Positions 1 through 5,115 of a stretch of 5,115 nt of DNA are shown piece by piece (within the stretch, counting starts at the first letter, position 1; the number at the start of each line of letters is the position of its first letter). Source of the DNA: Bacteroidota bacterium (lineage in GTDB: Bacteria; Bacteroidota; Ignavibacteria; Ignavibacteriales; Melioribacteraceae); the NCBI GenBank assembly GCA_021814855.1, contig JAKAHQ010000168.1, positions 1 through 5,115 on the forward strand, given 5' to 3'. Under the pieces are notes generated by a model. That model did not search any database. It had not been told where the DNA came from and worked only from the letters and a program-made list of their open reading frames with translations. Both the position numbers and the translations under genes were made by a program.

Positions 1-295
1 TTATATAATTAAGAATCAAATTACAAGATTTGAGCTGAAGGAAGATCTTTCGGTAACCCCGATGCTTCATTATTACTATAACGAAGGAGATAATTTTTTA
101 CTTCTTGGCTTTAAAGATGATTTGGGTAAATTGCGAACCGTAAATCTTAGATTGTCAAGTAAATCGATAGAGGAAAACTCCCTTGTAAATTTTCCCGGAG
201 TCGACGATTATCTGATTCAAAACTTGGGAGGAAGAAGGATTTACTTAATTTATTCCGATAAAGATCAAAATATACTAGCGTTTAAAAGATTATGA
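1..295 (+). CDS. 3' end of an unrecognised protein gene (5' truncated by window edge)
   Basis: The frame with codons starting at base 2 is open from the left edge to the TGA at 293-295, giving 97 visible codons. A first ATG lies at 62, but the only purine-rich stretch before it (AAGGAAG, 38-44) is about 17 bases away. The coding frame continues upstream without a stop, so I read this as the C-terminal part of a longer protein rather than a 77-residue gene. The fragment is soluble-looking, with alternating hydrophobic and charged residues suggestive of beta strands (for example LLLGF, IYLIYSD, ILAFKRL). It has no membrane segment and no motif I recognise. Its stop overlaps the next start in an ATGA arrangement, which suggests it belongs to the same operon as the metalloprotease and may be translationally coupled to it. 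Function unknown. Confidence 0.7.
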   Translation, partial: YIIKNQITRFELKEDLSVTPMLHYYYNEGDNFLLLGFKDDLGKLRTVNLRLSSKSIEENSLVNFPGVDDYLIQNLGGRRIYLIYSDKDQNILAFKRL

Positions 296-1950
296 TGAAA
301 CGAACACTTATTGTTTTTTTGCTTGCCCCTTTTATTATTTCGCGCGCGCAGAATCTGGATTCGCTTTTCAACGAGTATGTAAAGATAAGAGGATTGTCCG
401 TACCCGGTTATCCTCGCGTAACCGTAAGCGGCAAACCGGTTAAATGCGCCTTCGATGTTGTTGCCGAGGTAAAACTCAATTACGATCGGTTTAACATCAA
501 ACAGAAAGCCGTTATTGCCGGAACTCTTGACAGACCGGCCGCCGATACAAGTTTCGTTAGTCCTTCGGGTAAATTCAGAATACATTATTATAAGAGCGGC
601 AATAACGCCCCCAAGTATGATCTTAATGAATTTGCCAAAGCGGCGGATTCGAGCTACAATTACGAAGTTAATATTTTGGGCTATCCTGCGCCTCCATCCG
701 ATAACGGTGCAGGCGGAGACAATCTTTACGATATCTATATTAAGAACGAGGGCGGGGGGGAATACGGCGGTACCACACCGGAACAAATGATAACCGATTC
801 GACGTGGACATCGTTTATGGATTTGGATAACGACTTCGGTTCCGAATATTATACACACGGAATTGATGCGGCGCGGGTTACTGTTGCCCATGAATTTCAT
901 CATGCCATTCAAATCGGAAATTATATTTATCGCCCAACCGATAAATTTTACCACGAGTTGACATCGACCTCAATGGAAGAGTTTGTCTTCAATAGCGTCA
1001 ACGATTATTATAATTATCTTGGTGAATATTTTAACAATCCGGTTAATTCTTTTCCATCCCATACGGGGTACGATCTGGCAATCTGGAATTTTTTTTTAGT
1101 TTCAAGATTTGATAGTACTTCGGTTCCGGAAAACGTCAGAGGAAAAAATATTATAAGGCGCACATGGCAGTTAATGCCTAAGGAACGGGCATTGCAAGCT
1201 ATTGCCGACGCTATTCAGGAAGCAGGCTCTAATTTCAGATCTGAGTTTAGCACTTTTGCCCTTTGGACTTATTTTACAAATTACCGGGCAGTAGCGGGCA
1301 AATATTTTAAAGAGGCGGCTAATTATCCCTTGTTAACTCCCTTGATGCGGCTTTCATTTACAAAACCTACAACTACTCTAAACATAAGCTCGGAAGCGGT
1401 TTCAAATATATTTTTATTTTTTGGCGATAATAAAAGCAATCCCGCAGATACCCTGGTTTCGATAATAAGCAATTCGGATATAGCCGGCGCCTTGAGTACT
1501 ATACCGAGAGAAACTTCTTTTACATATAATTTGTCTACACAGGCGTTTAACGGATCAAGACAAATAACGGATGGATATTATTCTCAAATTCAGTCAGCAA
1601 ATGATTATCTGTTTTCCGAATCCAATATTTATAACGGCATTCCCATTAACGGTATAAGTATGGTTGATATTGGGTACGCTTTCCCGCAGCCGTTCAGTTA
1701 TTCGCGGAACAGAATGCTCAACTTTCCCGCCTTGTCAACCGGAAGCGGTTACGGGGAGATTTATATTTATAATATAAATATGGAGTTGGTCTATTCGTCT
1801 CAATCGCGAATAATAGCCACTGATAAAATTGTAATGCAGTGGAACGGGATTGATTCAAAAGGTAAAAAATTGGGAACAGGTGTGTATATTTACATAACCA
1901 AATGCGGCGACAATATCAAAAAAGGAAAGTTTGTAATCTATAATGACTGA
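292..1950 (+). CDS. Secreted putative zinc metalloprotease (MXAN_6640-like) with T9SS type A-like sorting domain
   Basis: This 552-residue protein begins with a signal peptide: MMKR, a hydrophobic core to about residue 16, and probable cleavage after SRA (19). There is no lipobox cysteine. A propeptide-like stretch leads to SPSGKFRIHY (90-99) and GGDNLYDIYI (141-150), both of which I associate with the MXAN_6640-type family of putative metalloproteases. The zinc site is HEFHH (200-204) followed by AIQ. Glu222 lies 18 residues after the last His, in ELTSTSMEE, which resembles the family's EGTAxWxE and suits a gluzincin third ligand. Residues from about 360 look like a beta-rich linker. Residues 464-552 resemble a T9SS type A sorting/FlgD-like domain: FPQPF (464-468), a YIYN strand, WNGIDSKGKKLGTGVY, and a basic KKGKF near the end. 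The start ATG at 292 overlaps the upstream stop; ATG 295 is an equal alternative. Export to the periplasm and then across the outer membrane or to the surface is inferred. The substrate is unknown. Confidence 0.85.
   Translation: MMKRTLIVFLLAPFIISRAQNLDSLFNEYVKIRGLSVPGYPRVTVSGKPVKCAFDVVAEVKLNYDRFNIKQKAVIAGTLDRPAADTSFVSPSGKFRIHYYKSGNNAPKYDLNEFAKAADSSYNYEVNILGYPAPPSDNGAGGDNLYDIYIKNEGGGEYGGTTPEQMITDSTWTSFMDLDNDFGSEYYTHGIDAARVTVAHEFHHAIQIGNYIYRPTDKFYHELTSTSMEEFVFNSVNDYYNYLGEYFNNPVNSFPSHTGYDLAIWNFFLVSRFDSTSVPENVRGKNIIRRTWQLMPKERALQAIADAIQEAGSNFRSEFSTFALWTYFTNYRAVAGKYFKEAANYPLLTPLMRLSFTKPTTTLNISSEAVSNIFLFFGDNKSNPADTLVSIISNSDIAGALSTIPRETSFTYNLSTQAFNGSRQITDGYYSQIQSANDYLFSESNIYNGIPINGISMVDIGYAFPQPFSYSRNRMLNFPALSTGSGYGEIYIYNINMELVYSSQSRIIATDKIVMQWNGIDSKGKKLGTGVYIYITKCGDNIKKGKFVIYND
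1657..1947 (+). other. Region encoding T9SS type A-like C-terminal sorting domain
   Basis: This segment encodes roughly the last 95 residues of the metalloprotease. It contains FPQPF at residues 464-468, which matches the YPNPF-type opening of type A sorting domains. Beta-strand segments (YGEIYIYN), a W-N-G-x-D-S-x-G-K-K core, G-T-G-V-Y-I-Y and a terminal basic strand follow. In the family, this domain directs the passenger through the type IX secretion apparatus and may be cleaved on exit. The same fold occurs as a FlgD-like Ig module, so without por/gld genes in view the secretion role is inferred. Confidence 0.7.
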
Positions 1951-2581
1951 TTATTCCGTTGAAATTCAAAATCTTGTACAGTACTTTGGCAGACGGCTCA
2001 TATTTGAGAATATTAATTTTACGTTAAGCGCGGGCAGCATTGTCGGTATTTCCGGTCCAAACGGTTCAGGCAAATCTACTTTGGTTAAAATTATCGCGGA
2101 CTTAATTTCTCCAACAAAAGGAAAAGTAATTCATAAAAACTCCGGCGGAATTATAACTTCCGAATTGCTTCACAATCATTTGGGTTTTGTCTCTCCTTAT
2201 CTTATTCTTTATGATGAATTTACCGCCGAAGAAAACCTGAATCACTCGGCAAATATTAGAGGTATTAAATTCAATAAAGAAAAATCGGATTATCTGTTGA
2301 GCGAACTTAATCTATACGATAGGCGCGCCGATCTGGTTAGAGGTTATTCATCGGGCATGAAACAGAGATTAAAATTTATTTTCGCGCTTCTGCATCAGCC
2401 GGAATTAATAATTTTGGATGAACCGACTTCCAATCTCGATAATACCGGCAAAGATAAAGTGTACCGTCTGATAGAAACCGAAGGGAAAGAAAATCTTGTT
2501 ATTGTCGCATCGAACGAGGACTCCGATATCAGTTTGTGCAGCCAGGTAATCGAGCTTGAAAAATTTAAGAAGAACAATTAA
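1943..2581 (+). CDS. ccmA: ABC transporter ATP-binding protein, CcmA-like
   Basis: This is a 212-residue, single-domain ABC ATPase, the usual size for CcmA-type subunits. Visible motifs are Walker A GPNGSGKST (38-46), signature YSSGM (135-139, in place of LSGGQ), Walker B LIILDE (155-160) with catalytic Glu160, and D-loop SNLD (163-166). The usual Q-loop glutamine is not seen: the region reads SPYLILYDE (84-92) before FTAEENL. The H-loop position reads ASNED, with Asn191 where histidine is expected. ATG 1943 is the only sensible start, because an in-frame TAA lies at 1934-1936. It overlaps the metalloprotease by 8 bases, and the nearest AAGGA (1922-1926) is 16 bases away, so coupled translation is likely. 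With the adjoining CcmB it should power an inner-membrane ABC exporter, classically in cytochrome c biogenesis. The ccmA name rests mainly on that neighbour; a generic ABC-2-like ATPase is the alternative. Confidence 0.9.
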   Translation: MTDYSVEIQNLVQYFGRRLIFENINFTLSAGSIVGISGPNGSGKSTLVKIIADLISPTKGKVIHKNSGGIITSELLHNHLGFVSPYLILYDEFTAEENLNHSANIRGIKFNKEKSDYLLSELNLYDRRADLVRGYSSGMKQRLKFIFALLHQPELIILDEPTSNLDNTGKDKVYRLIETEGKENLVIVASNEDSDISLCSQVIELEKFKKNN

Positions 2582-2582
2582 A

Positions 2583-3242
2583 ATGAAATCATATTCGCTT
2601 TTCAAGAAAGACTGGCAATCGGAAATTAGAACGCGGTATGCTATAAATGCATTAGCCATGTTCATTCTTGTTACAATCAGCGTAATAATGTTTTCGATAG
2701 GCAATGAAAAGATAAACGACTTTCTTACCGGCGGATTGCTGTGGGTCGTAATTTTCTTTTCGGCAATGTCGGGTTTGGCGCGCGCGTTTGTATCCGAGGA
2801 AGAACGCGGCACAACAATGACTCTCCACCTTATGGCCGCTCCTTCCACAATTTTTTCCGGCAAGCTTTTTTTCAATTTGCTTCTCGTCTTCCTAATGAAT
2901 TTTGTAATCACGGTTTTATTCTCAATGCTGTTCCCGGCTTTCATTCTGAAAAATCTCTTATTGTTCATAATCGCTTTCGTTTTTGGAAATATCGGCATTG
3001 CCGTATCCTCCACAATAATAGCTGCAATAATTTCCAAGGCAAGTTCAAAGGGTACACTCTATCCGGTGCTTTCCTTCCCGATTTTATTGCCGCTGATTCT
3101 TACTTTGCTTGAGTTAACTAAATTTGCGATGGACGGTAACTCCATTAGCGCTTCAATGGTCGAGATTTTAGTGCTCGTTTGCTACGATGTTATAATGGCT
3201 ACCGCTGCTTATCTGCTGTTCGATTTTATCTGGAAAGAATAA
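2583..3242 (+). CDS. ccmB: Heme exporter-type ABC permease CcmB
   Basis: This 219-residue polytopic membrane protein is the normal length for CcmB. I place about six membrane segments near residues 21-39, 50-68, 97-118, 125-149, 159-178 and 192-216. Family-like features are the N-terminal KKDWQSEIRTR amphipathic stretch, EEERGTTMTLHLMAAP (72-87) after the second helix, and the C-terminal FDFIWKE resembling the F-x-F-x-W-E ending of CcmB proteins. I chose ATG 2583, one base after the ATPase stop. An upstream in-frame TTG at 2556 would add nine residues inside the ATPase gene and does not fit the family's N-terminus. AAGAAGAAC just upstream is a weak ribosome site. In the established Ccm system, CcmA2-CcmB works with CcmC and CcmD to release heme-loaded CcmE; the transported molecule itself is disputed. 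No ccmC, ccmD or ccmE is seen nearby, so a cytochrome c role is likely but not shown here. Confidence 0.88.
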   Translation: MKSYSLFKKDWQSEIRTRYAINALAMFILVTISVIMFSIGNEKINDFLTGGLLWVVIFFSAMSGLARAFVSEEERGTTMTLHLMAAPSTIFSGKLFFNLLLVFLMNFVITVLFSMLFPAFILKNLLLFIIAFVFGNIGIAVSSTIIAAIISKASSKGTLYPVLSFPILLPLILTLLELTKFAMDGNSISASMVEILVLVCYDVIMATAAYLLFDFIWKE

Positions 3243-3342
3243 TAATTATTTGACGGCTTCGTTTCGGAAGTTGAAATATCTACAATTTGACTTGTTTTCG
3301 ATGTCCGGTTTTCAAGTGTAATTATATCAAATTTTAAAGCGA

Positions 3343-3371
3343 TTGACACATTTTCTGCCGGTTTATTTGAT
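3343..3371 (+). promoter_or_regulatory. Candidate sigma70-like promoter for lgt
   Basis: A perfect TTGACA (3343-3348) is followed, after 17 bases, by TTTGAT (3366-3371), which matches four of six positions of TATAAT. Transcription would begin near 3378 and give a leader of roughly 87 bases before the lgt GTG. The position in the only sizeable intergenic gap supports it. The sigma factor preference of this lineage is uncertain, and one hexamer match can arise by chance in AT-rich DNA. Confidence 0.4.
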
Positions 3372-3398
3372 TTATTGTCGGCCTATTAAGTAAATTTA
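3366..3398 (+). promoter_or_regulatory. Alternative Bacteroidota-type promoter for lgt
   Basis: TTTG (3366-3369) is followed after 21 bases by TAAATTTA (3391-3398). This matches the Bacteroidota pattern TTTG then TAnnTTTG except for the final base. If used, transcription would start near 3403-3406, about 60 bases before lgt. It competes with the sigma70-like reading, since the same TTTG overlaps that promoter's -10. Only one of the two is likely to be correct. Confidence 0.25.
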
Positions 3399-3407
3399 GA
3401 CCGGCAA
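3375..3407 (+). repeat. Imperfect inverted repeat (hairpin) upstream of lgt
   Basis: TTGTCGGCCTA (3375-3385) can pair with TAGACCGGCAA (3397-3407) across an 11-base loop. Ten of eleven positions pair, including one G-U, with one C-A mismatch. No T run follows on either strand, so it does not look like an intrinsic terminator. The right arm's ACCGGCA (3400-3406) is also the exact reverse complement of TGCCGGT at 3356-3362, so two mutually exclusive pairings exist. It could be an operator, a 5' leader stem or chance. Confidence 0.4.
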
Positions 3408-3453
3408 CCTTTAATTATGGGAACGCTGATTTCTCAATTCAATTCAGAAAAAT

Positions 3454-3458
3454 AAGGA
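3454..3458 (+). promoter_or_regulatory. Ribosome binding site deciding the GTG start of lgt
   Basis: AAGGA lies six bases before GTG 3465. It is the clearest Shine-Dalgarno match in the window at proper spacing, and it supports the non-ATG start, as does the family-like N-terminus that follows. Confidence 0.75.
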
Positions 3459-3464
3459 CGGTTC

Positions 3465-4256
3465 GTGATCTACTGGAATGTTAGTCCTGACATCTTTTCT
3501 ATAGGTCCCGTTACAATCCGCTGGTACGGGCTTTTATTTGCTTTATCGTTTGTAATCGGGTATCAGATAATGACGGTAATCTATAAAAAAGAAAACCGGC
3601 CGGAAGATGAACTTAATGATCTTATCTGGTACATGATTTTAGGCACCGTCATCGGCGCACGACTTGGTCATTGCTTGTTTTACAACCCGGTCTATTATTT
3701 AAGTCATCCGTTGGAAATTCTCCAAATTTGGAAAGGCGGATTGGCGAGCCACGGCGCCGCTATCGGAATATTAATTTCAATTTATTTCTTCGTGAAGAAG
3801 AAAAAAGATATTTCGTTCCTGTGGATAATGGATCGAATTGTTATAACTGTTGCGCTGTCCGGCTTCTTTATCCGCATGGGTAATTTGTTTAACTCGGAAA
3901 TAATCGGTAAGCCGACCCATGCTAACTGGGGATTTATATTTGTCTCGGTCGATGAAGTGCCGCGCCATCCTACTCAGTTGTATGAATCGATAGCGTATTT
4001 GTTAATCTTTATTTTTCTTTATTCATATTATCTAAAGCGCAGCGGCAAACTCAAGCAAGGATTTATTTTCGGAATGTTCCTAATCCTCGTCTTTGCGTTT
4101 AGATTTTTTGTCGAGTTCCTAAAAGAAAACCAGAGCTACTTTGAAGCAAAAATGGTTTTGAACATGGGACAGCTCCTCAGTATCCCTTTTGTGTTGATCG
4201 GCTTTTATCTGGTATTTAGAAAAGATAAAAAAGTAATTAAGATCCAGCAGTCTTAG
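3465..4256 (+). CDS. lgt: Phosphatidylglycerol--prolipoprotein diacylglyceryl transferase
   Basis: Lgt moves the diacylglyceryl group of phosphatidylglycerol onto the lipobox cysteine of prolipoproteins, the first step of bacterial lipoprotein maturation, in the inner membrane. The 263-residue protein has about seven membrane segments. It carries the residues known to matter in E. coli Lgt: Tyr21 in RWYG (E. coli Y26), His96 in SHGAAIG (H103), Arg137, Asn140, Glu145 and Gly148 in the signature starting RMGNLFNSEIIG (R143, N146, E151, G154), and Arg213 and Glu217 in FRFFVEF (R239, E243). RHPTQLYE (167-174) is also typical. Length is slightly below the E. coli 291 residues, within family range. 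GTG 3465 is chosen because AAGGA sits six bases upstream and the reading begins at the usual distance before RWYG. It heads a new transcription unit and is followed at 20 bases by a secreted propeller protein. Neither secreted protein in the window has a lipobox, so its substrates lie elsewhere. Confidence 0.97.
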   Translation: MIYWNVSPDIFSIGPVTIRWYGLLFALSFVIGYQIMTVIYKKENRPEDELNDLIWYMILGTVIGARLGHCLFYNPVYYLSHPLEILQIWKGGLASHGAAIGILISIYFFVKKKKDISFLWIMDRIVITVALSGFFIRMGNLFNSEIIGKPTHANWGFIFVSVDEVPRHPTQLYESIAYLLIFIFLYSYYLKRSGKLKQGFIFGMFLILVFAFRFFVEFLKENQSYFEAKMVLNMGQLLSIPFVLIGFYLVFRKDKKVIKIQQS

Positions 4257-4276
4257 GTGTGAAAAGAATAAATTCT

Positions 4277-5115
4277 ATGAAAAATAAATCCCAGATTAAA
4301 TCATTATTTGGAATTTTGTTCCTTGCCTCGCTTCCGTTGCTAACGTTTTCCAACGAGTCGGTTATTTCAAAGCGAGATTACAATCCCTCTAATGATTCAC
4401 TGAGATTTACCGGCGAAACACATTTAAGAAATATTCGGCAGCTTACATTCGGAGATAACAATGCGGAAGCATACTGGAGCTTTGATAATAAACAATTGAC
4501 CTTTCAGAGTGATTGGAAAGAGATCAACTCTCAACCGTGCGATCAAATATTTAAGATGAATATAGACGGCTCCCCGCTCGAAAACGGTAAGAAATATATG
4601 CTTACCTCAACCGGCAAGGGCAGAACCACGTGCAGCTATTTTCTTAAAGACGGAAGAATTATTTACGCTTCAACTCATGCCGCGGGAGATGATTGTCCTT
4701 CTTACGAACATTTCTCCGGCGGTAGATACGTTTGGCCGATCTTTAAGAGCTACGATATCTATATTGCAAATGCCGACGGCTCCGATCCAAAAATACTTAT
4801 TGGAGGAGAAGGGTACGATGCCGAAGCCACGGTTTCTCCCGACGGGAAATATATAATTTTTACTTCCACCCGTTCCGGCGATTTGGATTTGTGGCGCTAT
4901 GAAATTAAGACTGGCGCATTATTGCAGCTTACCAACACTATTGGTTACGACGGCGGCGCGTTCTTTTCCCGCGACTCGAAACACATTGTCTGGCGGGCCA
5001 GCAGACCGAAAGGTGAGAACGCTGAAGTCTACAAGAAATTACTTGCCGAAGGTTATGTGGAACCTAAAGAGTTGAATATTTACATGGCGGATATTGACGG
5101 CAAAAATGCAAGACA
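4277..5115 (+). CDS. Secreted TolB-like/PD40 beta-propeller protein (3' truncated by window edge)
   Basis: The frame is open from ATG 4277 to the right edge, giving 279 residues with the C-terminus missing. A signal peptide is visible: Lys at 2, 4 and 8, a hydrophobic core at about 10-24, and possible cleavage after Ser25. There is no lipobox cysteine, so export to the periplasm is expected. The body has TolB/PD40-type blade repeats: QLTF then AYWSFDNKQLTF (from about 55), GRIIYAST, DIYIANADGSDPK, EATVSPDGKYIIFTS (SPDGK at 187-191), LQLTN, and AFFSRDSKHIVW (from about 228). The blocks CDQIF, TGKGRTTCSYF and GYDGGAFFS recall a family often labelled TolB-like or, misleadingly, biopolymer transporter TolR. 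Some members continue into an M28-type peptidase domain, which cannot be judged here. An in-frame GTG at 4259 is an alternative start adding six residues. The 20-base gap after lgt suggests co-transcription. The role is unknown; ligand or protein binding is plausible. Confidence 0.85.
   Translation, partial: MKNKSQIKSLFGILFLASLPLLTFSNESVISKRDYNPSNDSLRFTGETHLRNIRQLTFGDNNAEAYWSFDNKQLTFQSDWKEINSQPCDQIFKMNIDGSPLENGKKYMLTSTGKGRTTCSYFLKDGRIIYASTHAAGDDCPSYEHFSGGRYVWPIFKSYDIYIANADGSDPKILIGGEGYDAEATVSPDGKYIIFTSTRSGDLDLWRYEIKTGALLQLTNTIGYDGGAFFSRDSKHIVWRASRPKGENAEVYKKLLAEGYVEPKELNIYMADIDGKNAR

Larger units (their letters stand above)
3243..3464. other. Intergenic region between ccmB and lgt
   Basis: This 222-base stretch has no open frame of note on either strand. 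The first half (to about 3340) is AT-rich and holds only weak dyads. The second half carries the candidate promoters, an imperfect hairpin and the lgt ribosome binding site listed separately. I found no convincing intrinsic terminator after ccmB, because no GC-rich stem is followed by a T run. Confidence 0.7.

Noticed and set aside
62..295. A complete 77-residue small gene starting at ATG 62
   Set aside because: The frame stays open to the left edge and no well-spaced ribosome site precedes ATG 62, so a truncated longer gene is more likely.
265..954. A 229-codon minus-strand open frame over the metalloprotease gene
   Set aside because: It lies antisense to a strongly supported gene with a signal peptide and zinc motif. 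Its translation shows no recognisable domain, so it is a shadow frame.
2556..2582. TTG 2556 as the start of ccmB
   Set aside because: It would add nine charged residues inside the ATPase gene. ATG 2583, one base after the ATPase stop, gives the normal CcmB length and N-terminus.
2405..3037. A 210-codon minus-strand open frame across the ATPase end and ccmB
   Set aside because: It is antisense to two well-supported genes and spans their junction. Its lysine- and isoleucine-rich translation is what a reversed membrane-protein gene gives.
3254..3273. Hairpin CGGCTTC / GAAGTTG just after ccmB as a terminator
   Set aside because: The seven-pair stem needs two adjacent G-U pairs, and no T run follows it on the plus strand.
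3284..3333. Dyad AATTTGACTTG / CAAG...TCAAATT as a terminator or operator
   Set aside because: The pairing is AT-rich, interrupted by a 10-base bulge, and lacks a following T tract. It is likely chance in AT-rich DNA.

Overview
The window looks like an ordinary chromosomal segment of a Gram-negative bacterium from the Bacteroidota/Chlorobiota/Ignavibacteriota assemblage, with Ignavibacteria my best guess. The evidence is a moderately AT-rich composition, weak or absent Shine-Dalgarno sequences in front of most genes, and a secreted protein ending in a type IX secretion (T9SS) type A-like sorting domain with an FPQPF motif. It also carries a TolB-like beta-propeller protein of a kind I associate with such genomes. 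This lineage call rests on protein features only, with no rRNA or marker gene, and is inference.

All genes are on the plus strand. Block 1 (left edge to 3242) is a tightly packed, probably single transcript. It holds the 3' end of an unrecognised gene (ends 295), a secreted putative zinc metalloprotease with a T9SS-like C-terminal domain (292-1950), a CcmA-like ABC ATPase (1943-2581) and a CcmB-family membrane permease (2583-3242). The junctions are a 4-nt overlap, an 8-nt overlap and a 1-nt gap, so translational coupling is likely. The ATPase and CcmB should form one ABC exporter, classically assigned to cytochrome c maturation. No ccmC follows.

A 222-base intergenic gap (3243-3464) separates the blocks. 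It contains two candidate promoters and an 11-position imperfect hairpin, and it ends with a clear AAGGA ribosome binding site. Block 2 starts with lgt (3465-4256, GTG start), encoding prolipoprotein diacylglyceryl transferase with all the family's key residues visible. After only 20 bases comes a signal-peptide-bearing TolB/PD40-type beta-propeller protein (4277 onward) that runs off the right edge.

The genes share an envelope theme: secretion of a protease, an exporter, lipoprotein maturation and a periplasmic propeller. I see no tRNA, rRNA, CRISPR array, insertion sequence or phage gene, and no convincing undescribed system. The points most worth a second look are the coupling of a T9SS-type protease to a CcmAB-like exporter, the non-canonical Q- and H-loops of the ATPase, and the paired repeats upstream of lgt.
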